64,000 nucleotides of DNA from Catenuloplanes atrovinosus (lineage in GTDB: Bacteria > Actinomycetota > Actinomycetes > Mycobacteriales > Micromonosporaceae), in NCBI RefSeq assembly GCF_031458235.1, contig NZ_JAVDYB010000001.1, forward strand, positions 5,938,001 through 6,002,000, read 5' to 3'. Under the pieces are notes generated by a model. That model searched no databases and was not told where the DNA came from. It worked only from the letters and a program-made list of their open reading frames with translations. The position numbers and the translations under genes are program-made. Below, one piece after another: positions 49,836-57,932 of this stretch. How positions within the stretch are numbered: position 1 is the stretch's first letter; each line of letters opens with the position of its first letter.

Positions 49836-51206
49836 TCAGCGCAGCACGCCCGGTGCGGCGTCGCCGCCGCCCCAGACGTCCTCGTCCTCCTGGAGCCAGG
49901 TGCTGCGCTCCTCCTCGCCGCCGAAGCCGGCGCCGGGTCCGCCGCCCATGCCGGCCAGCCCGGCCGCGCCCGGGCGGCCGGCGCCGCTCTTGCCGCCGGC
50001 CACGCCGCCGGAGAGCATCGGCTTGCCGCCCTTTCCGGCACCTCCCTTGCCCGCGCCCCGCGCGCCCGCGCCGGCACCCATGCCGCCCATGCCCGCCATG
50101 CCGGCCATCCCGCCGAGCGCGGCGCCGCTGACCGGCTTGCCGAGCGCGCCGCCGCCGGGAAGGCCGCCGGAGCCGATGCCGCCGCCGGAGCCGCCGCCCG
50201 CGCCGAGACCGCCCGCGCCCAGGCCGCTGAGGCCGCCGGAGCCGAGGCCACCGCCACCGAGACCGCCGGTGCCCAGCCCGCCGCCCGCGCCGGCCAGCCC
50301 GGTGCCGGAGCCGGTCTTCGGATCGAAGCCGGTGTCGACGCCGGGCGTGTAGCCGGTACCCGCGTCCGGGTCGAACCCGCTGGTGCCGTCGTTGATCGGC
50401 GGCGTGTACGGGCTTCCGCCGGTCGGGTCGTAGGCGCCGCCGCCGGGAATGCCACCGGAGCCGATGCCGGACGGGTCCGCGCCCAGCTTCGGCGCGCCGC
50501 CCATGCCACCGCCACCGCTGACCCCGCCGACGCCGCCGCTTGGGCCGCCGCTGCCGGTGGGCACCTGCTCGTAGGGCGTCTGGTTGGCAACGTCGACGGG
50601 GGTACCGGCCGGCGTCACCTCGGTCGTGTCGGCGACCTGCCCGTTCAGCGTCTTCCAGTAGCCCAGCGCCTCGTCGCTGCCGTTGGTGACCGCGTCCTGC
50701 ACCGCGGTCCACACCTTCTGCGCGAGCCCGCCGGTCAGCGCGTTGCCGAGATCCCGGTAGGCGCCCATCGCACCCGCGATGTCCACCTTGATCGCGTTCT
50801 CGAACGAGCCGATCGGGATGGTCAGGTATGAGTTCCGCGCCTCCATCACGTCGGGCTGCATGGCGATCGGGATCGGGATCTTCTCCTGCGCCGCGTGCAG
50901 GTCGTCGGCCGTCTTGTTGAGACTCGCGACCACGCCGCCGCCACCGCCGCCGTTCGCCTCGTCCGCGACCTTCTGGATCTTCTCCGAGATGGTCTCGATG
51001 TGCTTCTTGAAGGCCTCGTAGGCCTCGCCCTTCCAGACGGTGCCCAGGTCCTTGACGTTCTGGTCGAGGCTGGTCTTGACGCTGTTCAGGTTGCGCAGCA
51101 CCGCCTCCCAGCCGAGCGCCGCGGTCCGCAGGTCACCGGGACGGCCGTCGATGACCACCTGGTTGACGATGTTCTCCCAGGACTCCTCGCCCCAATTGCG
51201 CGCCAT
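49836..51206 (-). CDS. WxG-type type VII secretion substrate with Gly-rich tail (PPE-like), copy 1
   Basis: 456 aa. N-terminal ~180 residues are helical, with the WxG turn in GTVWKGEAYEAFKKHIETIS. Then ~230 residues of Gly/Ala/Pro-rich low complexity, and a conserved end STWLQEDEDVWGGGDAAPGVLR, shared (with changes) with 55767-57206. It follows a YxxxE-motif partner gene by 3 bp, in the PE-then-PPE order, and a mycosin gene is next upstream. Probable ESX-type secreted or surface protein. Function of the tail unknown. Confidence 0.8.
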   Translation of the reverse strand: MARNWGEESWENIVNQVVIDGRPGDLRTAALGWEAVLRNLNSVKTSLDQNVKDLGTVWKGEAYEAFKKHIETISEKIQKVADEANGGGGGGVVASLNKTADDLHAAQEKIPIPIAMQPDVMEARNSYLTIPIGSFENAIKVDIAGAMGAYRDLGNALTGGLAQKVWTAVQDAVTNGSDEALGYWKTLNGQVADTTEVTPAGTPVDVANQTPYEQVPTGSGGPSGGVGGVSGGGGMGGAPKLGADPSGIGSGGIPGGGAYDPTGGSPYTPPINDGTSGFDPDAGTGYTPGVDTGFDPKTGSGTGLAGAGGGLGTGGLGGGGLGSGGLSGLGAGGLGAGGGSGGGIGSGGLPGGGALGKPVSGAALGGMAGMAGMGGMGAGAGARGAGKGGAGKGGKPMLSGGVAGGKSGAGRPGAAGLAGMGGGPGAGFGGEEERSTWLQEDEDVWGGGDAAPGVLR

Positions 51207-51209
51207 CGC

Positions 51210-51842
51210 CTAGCCTCCGTACGCCGAGTCGCCGGAGGAGGTGCCGTCGCTCGGGTATGAGGCCGGCGTGGCGGTGGTGCCGGTGGCCGGATACCCGGAC
51301 CCGGACCCGTACTCCCCCGTCTGCACCTCGGACGCGAAGACCTGCTCGAACGCCTGCGCCGACATCTCGTTCGCCCGCTCGGCCGTCTCGTACTTCTCCT
51401 TGACCTGCTTCAGCGCCTCGGCGGCCTGCAGCAGTTCCTCGGCGATGGTCCGGACCGACTGCTCCGCGGTCTGGTAGTGACCGAGGTGCCGCTGCGCCAT
51501 CGCCTGCGCCGCGGGGTAGGTGCCGAACGGCGACTTGCCCTGCGCCGAGGCCGGCCCGGTCAGCCAGCTGCCGATGTCGTCGCTCATCGCGGGCAGCAGG
51601 CGGTCACCCAGGTACTTCGAGTGCTCCTCCAGCCAGCGGATCGCGCCGTCCAGGCTGTCGGCATCCCACTCCGTGTTGAGACCCGGGTCGCCGGACGTGC
51701 TGTTGATCTCGGTGGGCTGACGCGCCGCGTTGACGTCGTTCGAGGACCAGAAGCCCACACCCGCCGTCGGCGTGGCCGCCAGCGGCGGTATGAAGACCGG
51801 GGTCACCTCCCGGGCCGGTCCGTTGTTCTCCTCGGCTGTCAT
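51210..51842 (-). CDS. YxxxE-motif type VII secretion partner (PE-like), copy 1
   Basis: 210 aa. A helical-hairpin region (~105-175) carries QAMAQRHLGHYQTAEQSVRT and the type VII export motif YxxxE in KEKYETAERAN. Disordered ends rich in Gly/Ser/Thr. Paralogous to 57211-57837 (WDA-S-LEGAI-WLE-HS-YLG and SPFGT-P shared). Likely forms a heterodimer with the WxG protein encoded 3 bp downstream. Confidence 0.78.
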   Translation of the reverse strand: MTAEENNGPAREVTPVFIPPLAATPTAGVGFWSSNDVNAARQPTEINSTSGDPGLNTEWDADSLDGAIRWLEEHSKYLGDRLLPAMSDDIGSWLTGPASAQGKSPFGTYPAAQAMAQRHLGHYQTAEQSVRTIAEELLQAAEALKQVKEKYETAERANEMSAQAFEQVFASEVQTGEYGSGSGYPATGTTATPASYPSDGTSSGDSAYGG

Positions 51843-51893
51843 CTCGTCTTCCTCCCCGTTGTCACGATGTTCGGTCCGTGGCCGGTACGCCGG

Positions 51894-53279
51894 TCAGCCG
51901 CGGTACGGCGGACCGGGCGGCGGGTATTGCGGGCCGGGCTGCGGTGGGTACTGCTGCTGCGGCGGGTATCCCGGAGGTCCCGGCTGCGGCGGCGGGTATC
52001 CCGGGGAGCCCTGCTGTGGCGGATAGCCGCCCTGCTGCGGTGGATACGGTCCCGGCTGCGGATACGGTCCGGGAGCGCCGACCGGCATCGGCGGGCCGGG
52101 GCGGCGCTTGTTGCCACGCGACGCGGCCGCGATGATCGCCACGACGACCACGACCACCAGGAGCAGGCAGATGCCGCCGGCGATCAGCAGCACCGTGTTG
52201 CCGGCGAGGCCGTCGTCCTCCGGCGCGGGCTCGGCCGCGGTGCCGCCGTCGGTGTCGTCGCCCAGCAGCGGGTTCCGGTCCACCGCCGGCACGTCCTCGG
52301 TAAGCGCGGCGACCGGGTTGACGATGCCGTCGCCGTACTGGCCGTCCCAGCCCTCGGGGCCCTTGTCGTCCGCGGTCCGGATCAGCCGCTCGATCACGTT
52401 GGCCGCGTCGAGGTCGGGGTACTTCGCCCGGACCATCGCCGCCACCCCGGAGACGATCGCGGCGGCCGCGCTGGTGCCGCCGCCGATGCCGTAGCCGCTC
52501 TCGGACAGCGCGGGCGGCTGCGGGCCGATGATGTCCTGGGCCGGCGCGGACAGCACCGCACCCCTGCCCTGGGCGGACTGGGCGGCCCAGAACGCGCCGT
52601 CGGTGCCGATGCCGGTCACCGCGATGACGCCCCGGATCCGCGCGGGCGTGATCACCTCGCGGGCGCCCTCCGAGAGGTTTCCGGCCGCGGCGACCACCAC
52701 CACGTCCTTGCTGAGCGCGTAGTTGACCGCGTCCGCGAGGTACTGGGGCGTCACGGTGCCGCCGCCCCAGGAGAGGTTGATGACCTTGGCGCCGTTGTCC
52801 GCCGCCCAGCGGATGCCGGCCGCGCCGAGCTCCATGCTCTGGTCGTCGGCGCCCACGGCGTACGGCAGGATCTTCACGCCCGGCGCGATCCCGGTCATCC
52901 GGTTCGGCCCGCCGCCGATGCCGGCGATGGTCCCGGCCATGCCGGTGCCGTGCCCGTCCTCCCGGTCGGACCGGCCGTCCGCGGCCTCGCCGTTCACGCC
53001 CTTGCCGGGAAGGACCTGGCCCTGGAGATCAGGATGCGAGGCGTCGACGCCCGAGTCCACGACGCCGACCACGACGCCCGCGCCGTTGCTGATCTTCTGC
53101 GCCTCGGAGATCCTGAGGAGGTCGAAGTACCACTGCTGACGCTCCGCGATCGTCGGCGCCGCGACCGCGGCGGACGGCGACACGAACAGCGCGCCGCCGG
53201 CCAGCATCGCGGCCAGCGTGGCTGCCGTGAACCGGATCACCCCGCCGGTACGGTGGCGCCGGGCTCTGGTGGGCCTCAC
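51894..53279 (-). CDS. mycP: Mycosin-like membrane-anchored subtilisin (MycP, S8 family)
   Basis: 461 aa from GTG 53279 (GGGGGAG upstream). Signal peptide ~15-41; catalytic Asp75 (VVDSGVD), His110 (DGHGTGMAG), oxyanion Asn201 (AAGN), Ser270 (GGGTSAAAA). A C-terminal membrane helix (LLIAGGICLLLVVVVVV) is followed by an unusual ~65-residue Pro/Gly/Gln/Tyr-rich cytoplasmic tail. Mycosins stabilise type VII secretion complexes and clip substrates. Two paralogous substrate pairs are adjacent, but no EccB-E core genes are in the window. Confidence 0.92.
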   Translation of the reverse strand: MRPTRARRHRTGGVIRFTAATLAAMLAGGALFVSPSAAVAAPTIAERQQWYFDLLRISEAQKISNGAGVVVGVVDSGVDASHPDLQGQVLPGKGVNGEAADGRSDREDGHGTGMAGTIAGIGGGPNRMTGIAPGVKILPYAVGADDQSMELGAAGIRWAADNGAKVINLSWGGGTVTPQYLADAVNYALSKDVVVVAAAGNLSEGAREVITPARIRGVIAVTGIGTDGAFWAAQSAQGRGAVLSAPAQDIIGPQPPALSESGYGIGGGTSAAAAIVSGVAAMVRAKYPDLDAANVIERLIRTADDKGPEGWDGQYGDGIVNPVAALTEDVPAVDRNPLLGDDTDGGTAAEPAPEDDGLAGNTVLLIAGGICLLLVVVVVVAIIAAASRGNKRRPGPPMPVGAPGPYPQPGPYPPQQGGYPPQQGSPGYPPPQPGPPGYPPQQQYPPQPGPQYPPPGPPYRG

Positions 53280-53476
53280 CGCTGACTCCCCCTGTCGGAT
53301 TCGATGTGCTGCCGAGAATACGGCCATCCGTACCCCCGGCGGCAATCTCGCCCACCGCGCGGACCAGCCCGCCCGGCGGCGACGACATCCACCTAGATCA
53401 AACTTTCGGGTGCATGCTCCTTCCCCGCGGCTGATCATCGCTGACCCGCGCAAGGCTGCCGTAGGATCACGGACCT

Positions 53477-54442
53477 ATGAGGGAGCTGGCGCGCGAGTCC
53501 CGGGTCCGTGGTTGTCTGCTCGGCGGAGCGGTCGGGGACGCGCTCGGCAACCCGGTGGAGTTCGATCGCGAGCCCGGGGTCACCGACCTGGAGCTGTCCG
53601 CCGACGGCCTCGCGCTGATCACCGACGACACGCAGATGACGCTGTTCACCGTCGAGGGCCTGATCCGGTCCGGCGGCAGCGGCATCCCCGAGGCCGTCTA
53701 TCAGGCCCATCGTCGCTGGTACGACACGCAGTGGCTGCCCGGCCCGCCGGAGCACGCGGACGGGCTCGCCGCCCGGCCGTTCCTCTACGCGCGGCGCGCA
53801 CCGGGCAACGCCTGCCTCAGCGGTCTCCAGCTCGGCCGGATGGGCACGTTCGCGCACCCGGCGAACCCGGACTCCAAGGGCTGCGGCTCGGTCATGCGGT
53901 CCGCGCCGTTCGGCCTGTGGCCGGCGGTGAGTGCGGAGGACGCGTTCGCCCGCGCGGCCGAGTGCGCGGTGCACACCCACGGCCACCCGACCGGTTACCT
54001 GGCCGCCGGCACGTTCGCCGCGATCGTCCGCCACCTGCTGGACGGCGACGACGTCCGCACCGCGACCGAGCGTGCCATCGGCATCCTGACCGCGCGCGAG
54101 CGGCACGAGGAGACGCTGACCGCGCTGCGCCGGGCGCTGGACACGCCGTACGCTGCGGGTAACGCCGGCATCGAGCGGATCGGGCTCGGCTGGATCGCGG
54201 AGGAGGCGCTGGCCATGGCGGTCTACGCGGCGCTCGCGTTCGAGGAGCCGGACCGGACCCGGGACGCGCTGCTCGTCTCCGTCAACCACGCGGGCGACAG
54301 CGACTCCACCGGCGCCATCTGCGGCAATCTGCTCGGCGCCCGGCACGGCGAGGAGGCGCTGCCCGCCGCGTGGGTCGCCCGCCTCGAAGGTCTGGACACG
54401 ATCGGCGAGATCGCCGACGACCTGGTGAAGGCGGGGGCATGA
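53477..54442 (+). CDS. ADP-ribosylglycohydrolase (DraG/ARH-like)
   Basis: 321 aa from ATG 53477. Metal and substrate motifs of the family: GCLLGGAVGDALGNPVEF, ITDDTQMTLFTVEGLI, GCGSVMRSAPFG, and NHAGDSDSTGAICGNLLGA, with the paired Asp ligands present. It removes ADP-ribose from proteins or small molecules. Its stop overlaps the ATG of a repeat-encoded micro-ORF that leads to the alditol oxidase gene. Confidence 0.92.
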   Translation: MRELARESRVRGCLLGGAVGDALGNPVEFDREPGVTDLELSADGLALITDDTQMTLFTVEGLIRSGGSGIPEAVYQAHRRWYDTQWLPGPPEHADGLAARPFLYARRAPGNACLSGLQLGRMGTFAHPANPDSKGCGSVMRSAPFGLWPAVSAEDAFARAAECAVHTHGHPTGYLAAGTFAAIVRHLLDGDDVRTATERAIGILTARERHEETLTALRRALDTPYAAGNAGIERIGLGWIAEEALAMAVYAALAFEEPDRTRDALLVSVNHAGDSDSTGAICGNLLGARHGEEALPAAWVARLEGLDTIGEIADDLVKAGA

Positions 54443-54481
54443 GCGAGCTTGCGAGCGAATCATCGGCTCAGCGCCGACCAC
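54439..54481 (+). repeat. Intercistronic repeat, locus 3 (core only)
   Basis: 43-bp core from ATGAGCGAGCTTGCGAGCGA to GCGCCGACCAC. It is the reverse complement of 36596-36638 with one mismatch (CATCGG for CATTGG). Confidence 0.95.
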
Positions 54482-54516
54482 CACGAATCCGCAGCGGACG
54501 GAGTGGTCCGGCATGA
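54439..54516 (+). CDS. Repeat-encoded intercistronic micro-ORF (25 aa)
   Basis: MSELASESSAQRRPPRIRSG then RSGPA: the zero-repeat version of the micro-ORFs at 36411 and 39790. ATG overlaps the ADP-ribosylglycohydrolase stop and TGA overlaps the alditol oxidase ATG, both as ATGA. Found on the opposite strand and in an unrelated operon. Confidence 0.6.
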   Translation: MSELASESSAQRRPPRIRSGRSGPA

Positions 54517-55757
54517 CGGTCACGAACTGGGCGGGGAACGTCACGTTCGGGGCTGCCCGGGTGCACTCGCCCGGCACGCTGGACGAACTGCGCGAGGTCG
54601 TGGCGGCGAGCGAGCGGCTGCGCCCGCTGGGCACCGGCCACTCGTTCAACCGGATCGCGGACACCGACGGTGACCTGGTCTCGGTCGCGTCGCTGCCCTC
54701 CACCGTGCACATCGACTCGCTCGCCAGCGAGGTCACCGTGAGCGCGGGCGTCCGCTACGGCGAACTCGCCTCCCGGCTGCACGCGGCCGGGTACGCGCTG
54801 CACAACCTGGCGTCGCTGCCGCACATCTCGGTGGCCGGCGCGGTCGCCACCGGTACGCACGGCTCCGGCGTCGCCAGCCCGGGCCTCGGCGCGGCCGTCA
54901 CCGGCCTGCGCCTGGTCACCGCGGACGGCGAACTGCTGGAGCTGCGCCGGGACGACCCGCGGCTGGCCGGCGCGGTGGTCAGCCTCGGCGCGCTCGGCAT
55001 CGTCGTCGACGTCACGCTGCGCGTCCGCCCCACGTTCGACCTCGCGCAGTACGTCTACGAGCGTCTTCCCTGGTCGCAGCTGTCCACCGGCTGGCCGGAG
55101 ATCATGGGCGCGGGCTACTCGGTCAGCCTGTTCACGGACTGGACCGACTCGGTGATCAACCAGATCTGGGTCAAGCGCGACCCGGCGGACGCGCCGCTGC
55201 CCACGCGCTGGCACGGCGCCACCATCGCCGAGACGCCGCTGCACCCGGTCCCCGGCATGTCTGCGGTGAACTGCACGGAGCAGGGCGGCGTGCCGGGCCC
55301 GTGGCACGAGCGCCTCCCCCACTTCCGCCTCGACTTCACGCCCAGCAGCGGCGCCGAGCTGCAGACGGAGTACCTGCTCCCGGCCACGAACGCGCTGGCC
55401 GCGCTGGAGGCGGTGGACTCGATCCGCGACCGGGTCGCGCCGGTGCTGCAGATCTCCGAGATCCGCACGATCGCGGCCGACGACCTCTGGCTCAGCCCGA
55501 GTCACGGCCGGGACAGCGTGGCGATCCACTTCACCTGGCACCCCGACGCGGACGCGGTCGCACCGGTCGTCGAGGCGCTGGAGGAGCGGCTCGCGCCGTT
55601 CGACGCCCGGCCGCACTGGGGCAAGGTCTTCGCCACCGACCCGGCCGCGCTGCGCGCCCGCTACCCGCGCTTCCCCGACTTCCTGGCGCTGCGCGCCGAG
55701 CTGGACCCGTCCGGCAAGCTGATCAACCCGATGCTCGGCCGCTATCTCGGCCTTTAG
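54513..55757 (+). CDS. Alditol oxidase (AldO/xylitol oxidase family)
   Basis: 414 aa from ATG 54513. FAD-binding PCMH domain with GTGHSFN, whose His43 corresponds to the covalent FAD attachment in AldO. SVAGAVATGTHGSG follows, and the C-terminal ALO domain has IHFTWHPDADAV, HWGKVF and the end PMLGRYLGL. Oxidises xylitol, sorbitol or similar to aldoses with H2O2 release. Probably co-translated with the ADP-ribosylglycohydrolase gene through the micro-ORF. Confidence 0.93.
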   Translation: MTVTNWAGNVTFGAARVHSPGTLDELREVVAASERLRPLGTGHSFNRIADTDGDLVSVASLPSTVHIDSLASEVTVSAGVRYGELASRLHAAGYALHNLASLPHISVAGAVATGTHGSGVASPGLGAAVTGLRLVTADGELLELRRDDPRLAGAVVSLGALGIVVDVTLRVRPTFDLAQYVYERLPWSQLSTGWPEIMGAGYSVSLFTDWTDSVINQIWVKRDPADAPLPTRWHGATIAETPLHPVPGMSAVNCTEQGGVPGPWHERLPHFRLDFTPSSGAELQTEYLLPATNALAALEAVDSIRDRVAPVLQISEIRTIAADDLWLSPSHGRDSVAIHFTWHPDADAVAPVVEALEERLAPFDARPHWGKVFATDPAALRARYPRFPDFLALRAELDPSGKLINPMLGRYLGL

Positions 55758-55766
55758 CCCCGCGAC

Positions 55767-57206
55767 TCAGCGGAGCACCCCGGGAGCCACGGCCTCGTTG
55801 CCGCCCCAGACGTCCTCGTCCTCGGTCAGCCAGGTGCCGTGCTCCTCCTCCGCGCCGTAACCGGCGCCGCCCTGACCCGCGCCGGCGAGGCCGGCCGGTC
55901 CGGGCGCGCCGGGACGACCGGTGGCGGCGCTTCCGGCGACGGCGCCACCGGGGAGCGTCGGCTTGCCGGCCGCGCCCTTGCCCGCGCCCCGCGCTCCCGC
56001 GGCCACGGGTCCCGCGCCGCCGACCCCGGCGATCCCGGGCACGGCCGGGGCGACCGGCTTGCCCAGCGCACCACCGCCGACCAGCCCGCCGGCGCCGAGA
56101 CCACCGGCACCCAGGCCCCCGGCACCCGGACCGCCGGCACCGGACGGCGAACCGATCCCGCCGGCGCCGAGGCCGCCGGTGCCGAGCCCGCCGAGACCCC
56201 CGGCGCTGGGCGCTCCCAGGCCGCCGGTGCCGAGCCCGCCGCCCGCGCCGGCCAGGCCGGTGCCGCCGAGCGCGTCCGGGTCGATCGTGCTCGCGCTCGG
56301 GACGGTGCCCGGAGCGAGGCCACCGGCCGCGGGAAGTGAGGTCGTGCTCGGATCGAACGCGCCGGTGGCGGGCGGGGCCGCGGTTGCCGACGGGTCGAAG
56401 CCTGCGGTGCCGGCGCCGAGCGGCGGCGTACCGCCCGCGGCCGGGTCGAACGGGCCGGCGGCCGTGGACGGGGCCGCGCTCAGCGCCGGGGTGGCGCCGG
56501 CGACCCCGGCGCCGCCGGTGAGGGCGCCGAGGCCGCCGCCCGGCCCGGCGGTCGACAGCGGCACCTCGGCATAGGGAAGCGCGTCCGCGCCCGCGGTGAT
56601 GTTGCCGCCCGGCGTACCCGCGGCCTCGCCCTCGATCTCGAAGTTCACCCGGTTGTAGATCACTCGGGCCTCGTCGGTCCGGTCGTTCAGCCAGTCGCGG
56701 AGCGCGTCGATGGCGCCGGTCGCGGCCAGCGCCGCGCCCGCCGCCGTGCCCAGGGCGACGCCGAGCGGGCCGAACGGCAGGCCGATCGCGGCCACCGCCG
56801 CCGCCTCGAAGAGCCCGTCCGCGATGCCCTGGTCCTCGTTGCGGGCCGCGGCGACCTCGTCCTCGATGCCGGCCGGGATCGGGATCTCGGACTGCGCGGC
56901 CTCCAGCCGGTCCGCCGACTCGTTCAGCGTGCCGACGACCGTGCTCAGCTCGTTCGCGCCGTCGGAGATCGACTGGAGGTTCGCGGAGATGCGCTCGATG
57001 TGCGCCTTGAAGGACTCGTAGGCCTCGCCCTTCCACGTGGTGCCGAGGTCCGCCACGTTGCCGTCCAGGCTGGTCTTCACGCTGTTCAGGTTGCGCAGCG
57101 CCAGCTCCCAGCCGGCCGCCGCGCTCCGCAGGTGGGCCGGTTTCCCGTGCACCACGACCTGCCTGACCATCTCTTCCCAGGACTGCACCCCGTACTTGTC
57201 AGCCAT
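55767..57206 (-). CDS. WxG-type type VII secretion substrate with Gly/Pro-rich tail (PPE-like), copy 2
   Basis: 479 aa. Same plan as 49836-51206: SWEEMVRQVVVHGKPAHLRS, RNLNSVKTSLDGNVADLGTT, WKGEAYESFKAHIERIS, then a Gly-rich tail and end TWLTEDEDVWGG-NEAVAPGVLR. An extra hydrophobic alanine-rich segment (~135-165, LFEAAAVAAIGLPFGPLGVA) distinguishes it from copy 1. Partner gene 4 bp upstream. Converges on the alditol oxidase gene with 9 bp between stops. Confidence 0.8.
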   Translation of the reverse strand: MADKYGVQSWEEMVRQVVVHGKPAHLRSAAAGWELALRNLNSVKTSLDGNVADLGTTWKGEAYESFKAHIERISANLQSISDGANELSTVVGTLNESADRLEAAQSEIPIPAGIEDEVAAARNEDQGIADGLFEAAAVAAIGLPFGPLGVALGTAAGAALAATGAIDALRDWLNDRTDEARVIYNRVNFEIEGEAAGTPGGNITAGADALPYAEVPLSTAGPGGGLGALTGGAGVAGATPALSAAPSTAAGPFDPAAGGTPPLGAGTAGFDPSATAAPPATGAFDPSTTSLPAAGGLAPGTVPSASTIDPDALGGTGLAGAGGGLGTGGLGAPSAGGLGGLGTGGLGAGGIGSPSGAGGPGAGGLGAGGLGAGGLVGGGALGKPVAPAVPGIAGVGGAGPVAAGARGAGKGAAGKPTLPGGAVAGSAATGRPGAPGPAGLAGAGQGGAGYGAEEEHGTWLTEDEDVWGGNEAVAPGVLR

Positions 57207-57210
57207 CGGG

Positions 57211-57837
57211 TCACCCCTCGTAAGGTGTGGTGTGAACGGCGGGCTCCACGGCCACCGTGCTGGTCACCGGCACGTCGGACACCGGCGTGGCGGACGCCGG
57301 CGTGGCGGACGCCGGCACGGCCGTGGCCGCCGGGTAGCGGCCGGCCGCGGGCGCCGCCTGCGACGTGAAGATCTGGTCGAAGGACGAGGCGCTGAGCTCG
57401 TTGGCCTCCTCCGCGGTCTTGTACTGGTCCAGCACCACCCGCAGCGCCTGCGCGGCCTGCCACAGCTCGGTGGCGACGCTCCGCACCGACGCGTCCGCCG
57501 CGGTGTAGTGCGCGATGTGCCGTTGCGACAGGTCGAGCGCCGTCGGGAAGGTGCCGAACGGCGACGCGCCGCCCGGCGGCGGCAGCAGCCAGTCGCGGAT
57601 GTCGCTCTCCATCCCGGGCGCCAGGGTGCCGCCGAGATATCGCGAGTGGGTCTCCAGCCAGGTGATCGCGCCCTCCAGCGTGGACGCGTCCCACTCGGTC
57701 GAAATGCCCGGGTGGCCCGGTGCCGGCGCCAGCCGGCTGGGCTGCCCTGACACGGTCACGTATTGCTGCCCCGCCGGCTCCGGTGGAATGACCGCGCCCG
57801 GCGGCATGAAAACAGGTACAGGTCCAGGTCCCGCCAT
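57211..57837 (-). CDS. YxxxE-motif type VII secretion partner (PE-like), copy 2
   Basis: 208 aa from ATG 57837; the longer upstream frame lies across the ABC gene end and is not real. Paralogue of 51210-51842: ISTEWDASTLEGAITWLETH, SPFGTFPTALDLSQRHIAHY and LDQYKTAEEANELSASSFDQ, where YKTAE is the YxxxE export motif. Tail of SAT/TPV repeats. Confidence 0.78.
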   Translation of the reverse strand: MAGPGPVPVFMPPGAVIPPEPAGQQYVTVSGQPSRLAPAPGHPGISTEWDASTLEGAITWLETHSRYLGGTLAPGMESDIRDWLLPPPGGASPFGTFPTALDLSQRHIAHYTAADASVRSVATELWQAAQALRVVLDQYKTAEEANELSASSFDQIFTSQAAPAAGRYPAATAVPASATPASATPVSDVPVTSTVAVEPAVHTTPYEG

Positions 57838-57932
57838 CGTGCTCTCCTCCCGTGCTCCGAAGGATCCGCTGCGACCAATACGCCCGTCGCGCCGAAGCGG
57901 TTCACCCCGGATTCCGGGAGGAGTGCCGGCCC

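Noticed and set aside
49836-57837. Secondary-metabolite or lantibiotic cluster around the small helical proteins and the ABC exporter
   Set aside because: No precursor, modification or synthetase genes; WxG and YxxxE motifs plus mycosin point to type VII secretion, and the exporter is a separate operon.
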